NCBI GenBank assembly: GCA_028281765.1
Contig: JANQJF010000063.1
Coordinates: 53,849 to 117,848, forward strand
DNA from: Planctomycetota bacterium
GTDB lineage: Bacteria > Planctomycetota > UBA1135 > UBA2386
Direction: 5' to 3'
Length of the DNA: 64,000 bases
Of the stretch, positions 53,821-62,419 are shown piece after piece. Every line of letters begins with the position of its first letter. The stretch's first letter is position 1. The notes below the pieces were generated by a model that was not told where the DNA came from, ran no database searches, and worked only from the letters and a program-made list of their open reading frames with translations. The position numbers and the translations under genes are program-made.

Positions 53821-55296
53821 ATGAGACATCTCACAGCCGCTCTCCTCCTCTCCTGCATCGCCGCATCACTCCCTTCCCCTGTGTCCGCGCAGCTTCCCTG
53901 CAGCACGAACTCGAACCCGTCCGGCAGCTGGGCCGCGAGCTACGCGGCCTACGAGAGCCAGTTCGGACACAGCACCCTCAAGACGGCCGTCAAGTTCGTC
54001 AACGTGACCGGGGTCCCGCTCGAGATCTGCTACGTCGATCAGTACCACGAAGACCCGAACCTGCTCGGTTCGGTCTGCGGCTGGGTCGAGTTTCGGCGTG
54101 GACATCCCACCGGACCACTCGTGGGAGTCCGGAGCAGCGAGGTCACGATCCCCGGGAGCCCCGGCTTGGTCCGGATGCCGCTGCCGCTACCCGTCGTTGC
54201 AGAACCCGGAGAGACCTACTTCATCGTCCGCGGAACGGTGTCGCACGGGCCCTTCACCCCCCCGACGTCTACGCAACCGCTCGGGACCACGGGCCCCACT
54301 TCCGAGGTTTGGGAGTACCACCCCGGATACGGCACTCAGATTCCCCCGAGCTGGAACAACATCGGAATGCGGTCCTATCTCTACAGCGTTGGATTCCGCT
54401 TGTTCGGCAACGCCCGCTTCCGCAAGTACGGGCGCAGCTGCGGCACGATCGAACCCTGCGGCACGACGCCCTTCCGCGAGATCAACTGGAACAACTCCCC
54501 TTTGCTCGTGCAGCAACCCTCCAGCAACAGCTGGGCGTTCCGGGTCGACGACCCGGGCGGACAGCAGCCCACGCGTGACATCTGCGCGATCGATCTGCGG
54601 TTCAACGCGCCAGGCGAAACGCAACCGCGGGACGTCACGGTGAACATCCACGCGGACAACGGGTTTACCGACACACCCGGCGAGATCCTCACGCAGATGA
54701 CGGTCGCCGTTCAGCCCGGACTCACTCCCGTCCTGCACCACATTCCGTTCCCGTACCCGGTCCGCATCACCGGCTCCGATCCGTTCTGGGTTTCGTTCGA
54801 CGTGACGTTCACGCTGCAGATGCCCGTCGTTTCGTTCGGCAACCAGACGATGCGGCTGTGCATCAACGACGGGCCCGGCTGGGTCTTCCAGAACGACGAC
54901 TGGAACTGGAGCATCCGGACCTACACGACGACGCAGCTTCGGCAGGACGCGCCGCACATCACCGCGACCTTCCCGCGCGTCGGGCAGACCGCAACAACGT
55001 CGCTGCAGGACGCCCGGGCCAACAGCCCCGCCGCGCTGCTCTATGGCCAGGCCCAGTCCGACCTTCCGCTGGACATCCTCGGCATAACGGGATGCGCGCT
55101 GCAAGTCGACCAAGTCACCGCGAGCATCCCGCGCATGACGGGTTCGTCCGGGAACGCCAGCGTGTCCTGGTTGGTGTCGACCAATCCGGCGTTCTTCGGC
55201 ACGACCTACTACGTGCAGTGGGCCGTCTTGAGCCCGGGAACGAACCCGTTCGGCGTCACGCTGTCGCAGGGTGGCGAGGCCATCGTCGGAAACTGA
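53821..55296 (+). CDS. Secreted protein with C-terminal beta module, function unknown
   Basis: 491 residues from the ATG at 53821. Signal peptide cut near VSAQ. The mature part is Cys-poor and beta-rich: an N-terminal domain (SWAASYAAYESQFGHSTLKTAVKFVNVTG), a jellyroll-like middle (NWNNSPLLVQQPSSNSWAFRV) and a tail of about 90 residues, SPAALLYGQAQSDLPLDILGITGCALQV ... YVQWAVLSPGTNPFG, ending shortly after. The tail fits the C-terminal module shared by other secreted proteins here. It is the second gene downstream of the sigma-kinase pair and a candidate target. Confidence 0.75.
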   Translation: MRHLTAALLLSCIAASLPSPVSAQLPCSTNSNPSGSWAASYAAYESQFGHSTLKTAVKFVNVTGVPLEICYVDQYHEDPNLLGSVCGWVEFRRGHPTGPLVGVRSSEVTIPGSPGLVRMPLPLPVVAEPGETYFIVRGTVSHGPFTPPTSTQPLGTTGPTSEVWEYHPGYGTQIPPSWNNIGMRSYLYSVGFRLFGNARFRKYGRSCGTIEPCGTTPFREINWNNSPLLVQQPSSNSWAFRVDDPGGQQPTRDICAIDLRFNAPGETQPRDVTVNIHADNGFTDTPGEILTQMTVAVQPGLTPVLHHIPFPYPVRITGSDPFWVSFDVTFTLQMPVVSFGNQTMRLCINDGPGWVFQNDDWNWSIRTYTTTQLRQDAPHITATFPRVGQTATTSLQDARANSPAALLYGQAQSDLPLDILGITGCALQVDQVTASIPRMTGSSGNASVSWLVSTNPAFFGTTYYVQWAVLSPGTNPFGVTLSQGGEAIVGN

Positions 55297-55333
55297 CGGG
55301 CCTCGCGTACGCCGGCTCGAGATCCCGGCGCGC

Positions 55334-56461
55334 TCACCCCGCTGCATCGATGGCCGTGAGCACGGCGTCGACATCGCCCTCGGCACTGTGCGGCCCGAAG
55401 CTGACGCGGATGCAGCCCTCGGGCCGCCCCACCGACTCGAGCGCCATCGGCGCGCAATGGGTCCCGGCTCGCACGACGACACCGTGATTGCGGAAGTGCG
55501 CCTGGGTATTCTCGAGAGCGAGACCGTCGAGCACGAACGACACGGTCGCGGTGCGCGGACCATCGCCGCCGAGCACTTGGCAGTGCGAGCGCTCACGGCA
55601 TGCGTCGAACAGTCGTCGAGCCAGCGCGATCGGCCGGCGTCGTTCTTCGCCGGTGCGGCGGTCGAGCCATTCGATCGCGACAGCCAAGCCGGCCAACGCG
55701 GGGAAGTTCACCGAGCCAAGATCGCAGAAGCCCGGGTAGGGCGCGTGCAACTCGCCCGTTGCCCCCGTGCCGACCTCGCACGTGGCCGTCGGGCACGTGA
55801 ACCGCACGTGCGGCGCCGCCCACAAGCCACCGATCCCGAACGGACCGAGCATCGCCTTGTGACCCGCGAACACGAGCACGTCGACGCCGAGTTGCACGAC
55901 GTCGATCGGAAAGAGGCCCGCGACCTGCGCGGCGTCGAGCAGCACGAGGGCTCCGTGCGCGTGCGCGAGTTCGACCAGTTCGGCGATCGGTAGCTGTTCG
56001 CCGGTCACGTTCGACGCGCCCGTCACCGCGACGAGCCGCACACGCGTCGACTGCAGCTGCTGCTCGACGAACGAAAGGTCCAACGGCTCACCCGCGCGAT
56101 ACGGCGCCATCACGTGTTCGACGTCGCGCTCCCAGACGAGCTTCTGCACGGGGCGCGCGAGTGCATGGTGCTCGAGCGACGACGTGATGACGACATCCCC
56201 TTCGCTCCAAACCATGTCGCCGATCGCGACCGCCAGCGCGGACGTGCACGACGGCGCGAGCAGCAAACGGTCTGCGCTGTCGTCGGGGATCCCGAAGAAC
56301 CGTTGCACGGTCCGATGACCCTCGTGGTGGAGCACTGCATTGTCGGCCGGATCGGCGAGCATGGCCCGCTGCGCGGCGTCCGCGACGCCGTCGGGCTTGG
56401 GCCAGCTCGTTCCCGCTGCGTTGGCGTAGATCACCGATTGGTTGTCGCGGGGGGACGCCAT
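55334..56461 (-). CDS. Aminotransferase class V (cysteine desulfurase-like)
   Basis: 375 residues. Fold-type I PLP enzyme: SSLEHHA, LVAVTGASNVTGEQLPI, LLDAAQV and AGHKAML with the PLP Lys202; RAGTHCAP contains Cys336 at the place of the desulfurase cysteine. It resembles CsdA/SufS/IscS relatives that remove sulfur from cysteine, but scaffold genes are absent, so specificity is uncertain. It is convergent with the secreted protein gene (37 nt) and 58 nt downstream of the VapC gene. Confidence 0.84.
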   Translation of the reverse strand: MASPRDNQSVIYANAAGTSWPKPDGVADAAQRAMLADPADNAVLHHEGHRTVQRFFGIPDDSADRLLLAPSCTSALAVAIGDMVWSEGDVVITSSLEHHALARPVQKLVWERDVEHVMAPYRAGEPLDLSFVEQQLQSTRVRLVAVTGASNVTGEQLPIAELVELAHAHGALVLLDAAQVAGLFPIDVVQLGVDVLVFAGHKAMLGPFGIGGLWAAPHVRFTCPTATCEVGTGATGELHAPYPGFCDLGSVNFPALAGLAVAIEWLDRRTGEERRRPIALARRLFDACRERSHCQVLGGDGPRTATVSFVLDGLALENTQAHFRNHGVVVRAGTHCAPMALESVGRPEGCIRVSFGPHSAEGDVDAVLTAIDAAG

Positions 56462-56519
56462 TGGGTCCAGGCGAAAAGGAGACTCCGCGCTCGCGCGCGC
56501 ACTCGCCGACCCGCAGCAC

Positions 56520-56909
56520 TCACGCGTCGATCACTCGTACACCGTACTCCCGTAACGGCGCGTCCCGCGTCACCAACGGCACCGCCTCCACCAACGCCTG
56601 CCCCACCAACATCCGATCGAACGGATCGCGGTGCACCGCTGGCAACCCCGCCGCGCGCGCCGCGTGGTCGTGGTAGATCGGCAAGCCGGTCAGGCCTTGC
56701 TCCCGCACCTGCCGCGGCACGAACTTCTCGATCGGCTCGGGCAAGCGCAGCTTGCCGAGCTGTTCCTTGATGCCGAGCTCCCAAGTCGAAGCCGCGCTCC
56801 ACAAGAGTTCGGTGCCGGGATCTTCGAACAACGCGCGCGCTTCACTCGACAACTCGTGCGACGCGGTCAGCCACCACAGGAGCACGTGCGAGTCCAACAG
56901 CACGCGCAT
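56520..56909 (-). CDS. vapC: PIN-domain ribonuclease toxin (VapC-like)
   Basis: 129 residues. PIN fold: VLLDSHVLLWW at the N-terminus with the first catalytic Asp, WELGIKEQLGKL with the conserved Glu, and HRDPFDRMLVGQA with the third acid; the last Asp is in LVTRDAPL. PIN toxins cut tRNA or other RNA when the antitoxin is lost. The start ATG overlaps the antitoxin stop by 1 nt (TGATG), as in TA operons. Confidence 0.92.
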   Translation of the reverse strand: MRVLLDSHVLLWWLTASHELSSEARALFEDPGTELLWSAASTWELGIKEQLGKLRLPEPIEKFVPRQVREQGLTGLPIYHDHAARAAGLPAVHRDPFDRMLVGQALVEAVPLVTRDAPLREYGVRVIDA

Positions 56910-57142
56910 CAGCGGCCCTCGAACGCATCGAGCATGTCATCAGGCAGCGGCGCGTCGAAGTCGTCCGCGACCCAGATGCTGTCGGCCAACACGTCGGGTC
57001 GTCGCGGCTGCTGGCTCTGCACCGGGACGATCTTTGCGACGGGCTCGCCGGCTTTGGCGATCAACACCTCCTCACCGGCCGCGACGCGCGCGAGCAGCTT
57101 GGAGAAGTGAGTCTTGGCTTCGTGAACGTTGTAGGTCAGCAC
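56909..57142 (-). CDS. Phd/YefM-type antitoxin
   Basis: 77 residues from a GTG at 57142. VLTYNVHEAKTHFSKLLARVAAGEEVLIAKAGEPVAKIVP is the prevent-host-death/YefM DNA-binding fold; the rest (RRPDVLADSIWVADDFDAPLPDDM) is the toxin-neutralising tail. It neutralises the PIN toxin encoded downstream and represses the operon. The promoter found directly upstream has its start point at or next to the GTG, so translation seems leaderless. An ATG at 57144 is out of frame. Confidence 0.9.
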   Translation of the reverse strand: MLTYNVHEAKTHFSKLLARVAAGEEVLIAKAGEPVAKIVPVQSQQPRRPDVLADSIWVADDFDAPLPDDMLDAFEGR

Positions 57143-57148
57143 ATCCGT

Positions 57149-57177
57149 GTTATCGACTAAGTCGTGGACTAAGTCAA
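57149..57177 (-). promoter_or_regulatory. Antitoxin promoter with two overlapping operator repeats
   Basis: On the reverse strand: -35 TTGACT (57172-57177), 17-nt spacer, -10 GATAAC (57149-57154), and about six bases to the GTG start. The spacer and the -35 contain two identical near-palindromes GACTTAGTC (57155-57163 and 57167-57175), 12 nt apart centre to centre. This suits cooperative binding by a dimeric Phd-type antitoxin, autoregulating the operon. Confidence 0.7.
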
Positions 57178-57278
57178 TCTGAGACAGCGGAGACGAGCCG
57201 GGATCGAGGGAATCCACGACCGGGCTGCGACCTCGAGCGGACCGATGTCCCAATCGGATGGGCTCCTGCGCAACCGGC

Positions 57279-57944
57279 TCAGAACGGTGGCCGGAAGTCC
57301 GCGCCGGCGTCATCGACCCCACGCTCATCGCCAAGAGCTCGCAACGCGCCGGTCGCATACCGCACCACCAGCTCCTCCGCCAACATCGCAGCTCGACAAA
57401 ACGGCTCCGCATCGGACGGCGCACTCAGCCATTGGTCGAGGACTCCGCGCACGGCGCCCGCCAATATGAACGCCGCGAGCGCCGGGTCGGGCGAGAACAG
57501 CGTCCCGTCTTGGTTCCCACGCGCGAGCAGCTCGCGGATCCGCTGGCGCAGCAACCGCTGCTCGAGCGCCGCGTCCTCGCGCAGCTCCGTCGTGAAGCGA
57601 TCCCGCAGCTCCGTCACGAGCACCGTCAGCAGCCGGCTCGCATCCTCGTCGCGGAAGTGGAAGTCGAGGTAGTCCCGCAGGAACGCGCGCAGCGCCGGCG
57701 CGCCCTGCTGGTCCTCGCGCCGCGGCGTCGAGAGCAGCTCCCGCAGCGCCGTGCGACGGCTGTCGAACACCGCGAAGAAGAGCTCTTCCTTGCCGCGGAA
57801 GTGGAAGTAGACGCCGCCCTTCGTCACCCCGGCGCGGCGGCCGATCGAGGCCATCGTCGCGCCGGCAAACCCGCTCTCGGCAAAGACTTCGGTCGCCGCA
57901 TGGAGCAGGCGGTCGCGCAGGGTCGGGTCGGCGGGTCGGGACAT
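57279..57944 (-). CDS. TetR-family transcriptional regulator
   Basis: 221 residues. The N-terminal helix-turn-helix ATEVFAESGFAGATMASIGRRAGVTKGGVYFHFRGKEEL is typical; the C-terminal ligand domain is rich in Arg and Leu and not assignable. It is divergent from lipA, with operator-like palindromes in the 136-nt gap, so it probably represses itself and perhaps lipA and the dehydrogenase genes (inference). Start ATG at 57944. Confidence 0.9.
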   Translation of the reverse strand: MSRPADPTLRDRLLHAATEVFAESGFAGATMASIGRRAGVTKGGVYFHFRGKEELFFAVFDSRRTALRELLSTPRREDQQGAPALRAFLRDYLDFHFRDEDASRLLTVLVTELRDRFTTELREDAALEQRLLRQRIRELLARGNQDGTLFSPDPALAAFILAGAVRGVLDQWLSAPSDAEPFCRAAMLAEELVVRYATGALRALGDERGVDDAGADFRPPF

Positions 57945-57955
57945 CGGGCGCCTTC

Positions 57956-57998
57956 AGATACCAACTGGTATCTCATGTTGACATACTTCACGGTATCT
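57956..57998. promoter_or_regulatory. TetR operator candidate
   Basis: AGATACCA-AC-TGGTATCT (57956-57973) is a perfect inverted repeat with a two-base centre, 12 nt from the TetR start codon. A further half site GGTATCTCA lies at 57992-58000, matching GGTATCTCA at 57967-57975 and giving a 25-nt direct repeat. A TTGACA (57978-57983) lies between them, but no good -10 follows at 16-18 nt. Probably the operator of the TetR protein. Confidence 0.65.
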
Positions 57999-58080
57999 CA
58001 CAAGCCCGAGCCTGGATCAACGCGATCTCCCCACCTATGGTGCTCCGCCGGTCGCAGCGGCCCGAAGCCGCTCCCAACCC

Positions 58081-59007
58081 ATGAGCACTCCCACCAAACG
58101 CGTCACCCCCGGACCCAAGCCCAGTTGGCTCAAGGTCCCGATGCCGCAGGGCGAGACGGTCCACCGCCTCACCCGCGAGCTGCGGGAGCGCGGCCTCCAC
58201 ACCGTCTGCGAAGAAGCGCGCTGCCCCAACATGGGCGAGTGCTGGGACGGTGGGACCGCGACCTTCATGGTGCTCGGCGACACGTGCACGCGCGGCTGCC
58301 GATTCTGCGCGGTCAAGACGAACAGCAAGGGCACCCCGGTCGACCTCGAAGAACCCGCCAAGGTCGCCGACGCCGTCGTCGCGATGAAGCTGCGCTACGT
58401 CGTGCTGACGATGGTCGACCGCGACGACCTGCCGGACGGCGGCGCCAAGCACGTCGCCGACACGGTGCGCGAGATCAAGGCGCGCGATCCCGAAGTGCTC
58501 GTCGAGGCGCTGACCGGTGACTTCCAGGGCAAGCGCGAGCAGCTCGAGATCCTGCTCGAAGGCGCACCCGACGTGTTCGCCCACAACATCGAGACCGTGC
58601 TGCGGCTCACCCCCAGGGTCCGCGACCAGCGCTGCAGCTACGTGCAGAGCCTCGACGTCCTGCGTGCCGCCAAAGAGCTCGTGCCCGACATCGTCACCAA
58701 GTCGTCGATCATGGTCGGCCTCGGTGAGAGCGAGCGCGAGATCGACCAAGCGATGGACGACCTGCGCGACAACGACGTCGACGTCGTCACGTTCGGGCAG
58801 TACCTGCGCCCCACGATCAAGCACCTGCCGGTGCAAGAGCACGTCACGCCCGCGCGCTTCAAGGCATACGGCCAACGCGCAGAACGCAAGGGCTTCCTCT
58901 ACGTCGCCTCGGGCCCGCTGGTCCGGTCTTCGTACAAGGCAGCGGAGTACTACATCGAAGGCATGCTGCGGCGTCGCCGCGAGTCGAGCTCGACATCAGG
59001 TGACTGA
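58081..59007 (+). CDS. lipA: Lipoyl synthase
   Basis: 308 residues. A radical SAM enzyme that inserts two sulfur atoms into the octanoyl group on lipoyl domains. The auxiliary cluster cysteines are Cys43, Cys48 and Cys54 (CEEARCPNMGEC); the radical SAM CxxxCxxC is Cys69, Cys73 and Cys76 (CTRGCRFC). The terminal RSSYKA provides the conserved Ser ligand. It is the first gene of the dehydrogenase operon (3 nt to E1alpha), supplying the cofactor for the E2 lipoyl domain. No lipB is visible in the window. Confidence 0.97.
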   Translation: MSTPTKRVTPGPKPSWLKVPMPQGETVHRLTRELRERGLHTVCEEARCPNMGECWDGGTATFMVLGDTCTRGCRFCAVKTNSKGTPVDLEEPAKVADAVVAMKLRYVVLTMVDRDDLPDGGAKHVADTVREIKARDPEVLVEALTGDFQGKREQLEILLEGAPDVFAHNIETVLRLTPRVRDQRCSYVQSLDVLRAAKELVPDIVTKSSIMVGLGESEREIDQAMDDLRDNDVDVVTFGQYLRPTIKHLPVQEHVTPARFKAYGQRAERKGFLYVASGPLVRSSYKAAEYYIEGMLRRRRESSSTSGD

Positions 59008-59010
59008 TTC

Positions 59011-60117
59011 ATGACAAGCAAGCTACTGACGATCATCGAGAAGGACGGCAAAGCCGCGAAGGACAAGGATCCCAACCTGTCCGACGCCGAGCTGAAGCGC
59101 GTCTACAAGACGATGGTCACCACGCGGATGATGGACGAGCGCGCGCTCAACCTTCAGCGCCAGGGTGGCATCGGTTTCTACCTGCAGGCGCTCGGCCAAG
59201 AGGCGAGCCACATCGGTAGCGCCCTCGCGATGGAGGACAGCGACTGGTTCTTCCCGGCCTACCGCCAGCCGGGCATCATGCTGCTGCGCGGCGCCGACCT
59301 CGACGACATCGTCAACGAGTGGTACGGCAACGACGGCGACACGAGCAAGGGCCGGCAGATGCCCGTGCACTACAGCCTGCGCTCGATCAACTTCGTCTCG
59401 ATCTCGTCGCCGATCGGCACGCAGCTCAGCCACGCGGCCGGCGCGGCGATGGCTGCGAAGATCCGCGGCGACGACACGGTCTTCATGACCTACTGCGGTG
59501 ACGGCGGCACGAGCTCGAACGACTTCCACTCCGGCCTCAACTTCGCCGCGGTCTACCAGTCGCCGTGCGTGTTCGTCGTCGAGAACAACCAGTGGGCCAT
59601 CTCGGTGCCGACCTCGCAGCAGACCGCGAGCGAGTCGATGGCCGCGAAGGCCACGGCCTACGGCATCCCGGGCGTCCGCGTCGACGGCAACGACATCCTC
59701 GCGGTCTACCGCGTGTGCAAGGAAGCCGTCGACCGCGCGCGCAAGGGCGGTGGCCCGACGCTCGTCGAGACCGTCACCTACCGCATGGGCTCGCACTCGT
59801 CGTCCGACGACGCCGCGCGCTACCGCGACGAAGAAGAATACGAGCGCTGGAAGGAGCGCGATCCGATCGATCGCTTCCAGAAGTACCTCGCGAAGAAGAA
59901 GCTCTGGTCACAGGACTGGGAAGACGAGTTCCGCGAGCAGTTCAAGCAAGACCTCCAGGACGCGATCGACCGCGCCCGCGTGCGCCCGAAGCCGGCCGCC
60001 GCGACGCTGTTCGACGACGTCTACATGAACCCGACCAAGCAACTGATCGAGCAACGCGAAGAGCTGCTCGGTCTCGAAGGCCCCGAAGCCGACGACATCG
60101 GCGAATTCCCGCTATGA
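59011..60117 (+). CDS. pdhA: Pyruvate/2-oxoacid dehydrogenase E1 component, alpha subunit (first copy)
   Basis: 368 residues. Thiamine-diphosphate-dependent decarboxylase alpha chain. The TPP/Mg motif reads GDGGTSSND with the Asn in VVENN; RMGSHSSSDD marks the phosphorylation-loop region of pyruvate and branched-chain E1 alpha. The start is charged (MTSKLLTIIEKDGKAAKDKD). It overlaps E1 beta by 4 nt (ATGA). The substrate could be pyruvate or branched 2-oxoacids; the motifs do not discriminate with certainty. Confidence 0.92.
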   Translation: MTSKLLTIIEKDGKAAKDKDPNLSDAELKRVYKTMVTTRMMDERALNLQRQGGIGFYLQALGQEASHIGSALAMEDSDWFFPAYRQPGIMLLRGADLDDIVNEWYGNDGDTSKGRQMPVHYSLRSINFVSISSPIGTQLSHAAGAAMAAKIRGDDTVFMTYCGDGGTSSNDFHSGLNFAAVYQSPCVFVVENNQWAISVPTSQQTASESMAAKATAYGIPGVRVDGNDILAVYRVCKEAVDRARKGGGPTLVETVTYRMGSHSSSDDAARYRDEEEYERWKERDPIDRFQKYLAKKKLWSQDWEDEFREQFKQDLQDAIDRARVRPKPAAATLFDDVYMNPTKQLIEQREELLGLEGPEADDIGEFPL

Positions 60118-61088
60118 CCGAGATGACTCTGTTGGGCGCCGTCACGGACGCCCTGCGCACCGAGATGCGCAACGACGACCGCGTCGTCGTGTTCGGCGAG
60201 GACGTCGGCAAGAAGGGTGGCGTGTTCGGCGCCACCGACGGCATCCAGTCCGAGTTCGGTGAGACGCGCTGCTTCGACACCCCGCTGTCGGAGTGCGGCA
60301 TCATCGGCACCGCGGTCGGCATGGCCGTCTACGGCATCCGCCCGATCGCCGAGATCCAGTTCATGGACTTCATCTATCCGGCGTTCGACCAGATCGTGTC
60401 GGAAGCCGCGAAGATGCGCTATCGCAGCGGCGGGGAGTACACCTGCCCGATGGTCATCCGCACGCCCTACGGCGGCGGCATCCGCGGCGGCCACTACCAC
60501 TCGCAGTCGAGCGAGGCCTACTTCTGCCACACGCCGGGCCTCAAGGTCGTCATCCCGTCGACCGCGGCCGACACCAAGGGCCTGCTGATCTCCTCGATTC
60601 GGGACGAAGACCCGGTCATGTTCTTGGAGCCGAAGCGGATCTACCGCACGCACAAGGGCGAGGTCCCGGACGGCGAGCACGTCGTCCCGCTCGGCAAGGG
60701 CCGCGTCGCCCGTGAGGGCACCGACTGCACCATCGTCGCCTGGGGCGCGATGGTCGGCATCTGCGAGAAGGCCGCCGACGAGGCCGCCAAGCAAGGCAAG
60801 AGCATCGAGATCATCGACCCGCGCTCGCTCGTCCCGCTCGACGAAGAGCTGATCCTCGAGTCGGTCAAGAAGACCGGCCGTTGCCTCGTGGTCTACGAGG
60901 CTCCGAAGTCGTGCAGCTTCGGCTCGGAGATCGCCGCGATCGTCGCGGAGAAGGCCATCGAGTATCTCGAAGGCCCGGTCGCCCGCGTCGGCGGCTTCGA
61001 CACCCCGTTCCCCTACTCGCTCGAGCACCTCTACATGCCGGACGTTCGGCGCGTGCTCAAGGGCATCGAAAAGACCTTCACCTGGTGA
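60114..61088 (+). CDS. pdhB: Pyruvate/2-oxoacid dehydrogenase E1 component, beta subunit
   Basis: 324 residues. LGAVTDALRTEMRND, FGEDVGKKGGVFG and FDTPLSECGIIGTAVG are the usual N-terminal core, with the E that activates TPP in FDTPLSE; the C-terminal transketolase domain has DPRSLVPLDEE and ends TFTW. It forms the alpha2beta2 E1 with an adjacent alpha subunit. E2 follows after 17 nt. It is the only beta subunit in the cluster for two alpha genes. Confidence 0.93.
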   Translation: MTEMTLLGAVTDALRTEMRNDDRVVVFGEDVGKKGGVFGATDGIQSEFGETRCFDTPLSECGIIGTAVGMAVYGIRPIAEIQFMDFIYPAFDQIVSEAAKMRYRSGGEYTCPMVIRTPYGGGIRGGHYHSQSSEAYFCHTPGLKVVIPSTAADTKGLLISSIRDEDPVMFLEPKRIYRTHKGEVPDGEHVVPLGKGRVAREGTDCTIVAWGAMVGICEKAADEAAKQGKSIEIIDPRSLVPLDEELILESVKKTGRCLVVYEAPKSCSFGSEIAAIVAEKAIEYLEGPVARVGGFDTPFPYSLEHLYMPDVRRVLKGIEKTFTW

Positions 61089-61105
61089 TCGAGGAGACAG
61101 TTCCC

Positions 61106-62419
61106 ATGGCTATCCAAGAGTTCCGTTTGCCCGACATCGGAGAAGGCATCGCCGAAGGCGAGATCGTCGCCTGGAAGGTGCAAGAAGGGCAGTCCGTCAA
61201 GGAAGAGGACGAGTTCGTCGAGGTCATGACCGACAAGGCGACGGTGACGATCACCGCGCCGTTCGATGCGGTCGTGAAAGAGCTGAAAGCGGCGGAGGGT
61301 GACATCGTGCCGGTCGAATCCGTGATCGCGGTATTCGACGTCGGCGCGGCAGCGCCGGCTTCGAATGCCGCGAGCTCGGATTCGACCCCCGCGCCCGAGC
61401 CCGCGCCCGTGCCCGTGCCCGCCGCGGCAGCCACTGCCCCGGCTCCCGCACCCGCTCCGGCCGCCGCACCCGCCGCGTTCGAGCAAGCTTCGCCCGGCAA
61501 GGTCCTCGCCGCACCCGCGACGCGCCGCCGCGCGCGCGAACTCGGCATCGACCTGCACGGCGTCAACGGCACCGGCCCGAGCGGCCGCGTGACCAACGAA
61601 GACGTCGCGAACTTCGCCGCGCAAGGTGGTGGCCTGGCAGTCGCCGCGCCGCCCGCCCCTGCACCTGCGCATACGCCTGCGCCAGCCATTGCGATCCCGC
61701 CGGCCCCCACCGGCGCGACCGAAACGCGCACGCCGTTCCGCGGCCTGCGTCGCAAGATCGCCGACGCGATGTCGCGTTCGAAGAACACGGCCGCGCACTT
61801 CACGTACGTCGACGACATCAACGTCACGAAGCTCGTCGACCTCCGCAAGCAAGCCAAGGAGATGTACGCGCCGACCGGCGTCAACGTCACCTTCCTGCCG
61901 TTCATCATGAAGGCGATCGTCGCGGCGATGCGCCAATACCCGGAGATGAACAGCGCGCTCGACGAGACGACGAACGAGCACGTCATCAAGCACTACTACA
62001 ACTTCGGCATCGCGACCGACACCGACCAGGGCCTGATCGTCCCGGTCGTCAAGAACGTCGAGTCGAAGTCGATCGTGCAGCTGGCGCGCGACATCCAGGA
62101 CCTCGCCGAGCGCACGCGCAATGGCCAGGTCTCGGTCGACGAGCTGCAGGGCGGCACGTTCACGATCACGAACGCCGGCAACATCGGCGGCCTGTTCGCC
62201 ACGCCGGTCATCAACATGCCCGAGGTCGCGATCTGCGGCGTGCACGCGATCAAGAAGACGCCGGTCATCAACGACGAAGGCGAAGTCGTGCCGGGCCGCG
62301 TGATGTATCTCTCGGTCAGCATCGACCACCGCATCGTCGACGGCGCCACGGGCGCGCGCTGGATGAACGTCATCAAGGAGTGCCTCGAGGAGCCGAGCAA
62401 GCTGCTCTTCGAAGTCTGA
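61106..62419 (+). CDS. pdhC: Dihydrolipoamide acyltransferase (E2)
   Basis: 437 residues. One N-terminal lipoyl domain with Lys44 in MTDKATV, an Ala/Pro-rich hinge (about 80-125), a peripheral-subunit-binding domain (ATRRRARELGIDLHGVNGTGPSGRVTNEDV), another Ala/Pro hinge and the catalytic domain with His408 and Asp412 in DHRIVDG. The ATG at 61106 follows GAGGAG by about 9 nt. It transfers acyl groups from E1 to CoA. The next gene starts within its stop codon (TGATG). Confidence 0.94.
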   Translation: MAIQEFRLPDIGEGIAEGEIVAWKVQEGQSVKEEDEFVEVMTDKATVTITAPFDAVVKELKAAEGDIVPVESVIAVFDVGAAAPASNAASSDSTPAPEPAPVPVPAAAATAPAPAPAPAAAPAAFEQASPGKVLAAPATRRRARELGIDLHGVNGTGPSGRVTNEDVANFAAQGGGLAVAAPPAPAPAHTPAPAIAIPPAPTGATETRTPFRGLRRKIADAMSRSKNTAAHFTYVDDINVTKLVDLRKQAKEMYAPTGVNVTFLPFIMKAIVAAMRQYPEMNSALDETTNEHVIKHYYNFGIATDTDQGLIVPVVKNVESKSIVQLARDIQDLAERTRNGQVSVDELQGGTFTITNAGNIGGLFATPVINMPEVAICGVHAIKKTPVINDEGEVVPGRVMYLSVSIDHRIVDGATGARWMNVIKECLEEPSKLLFEV

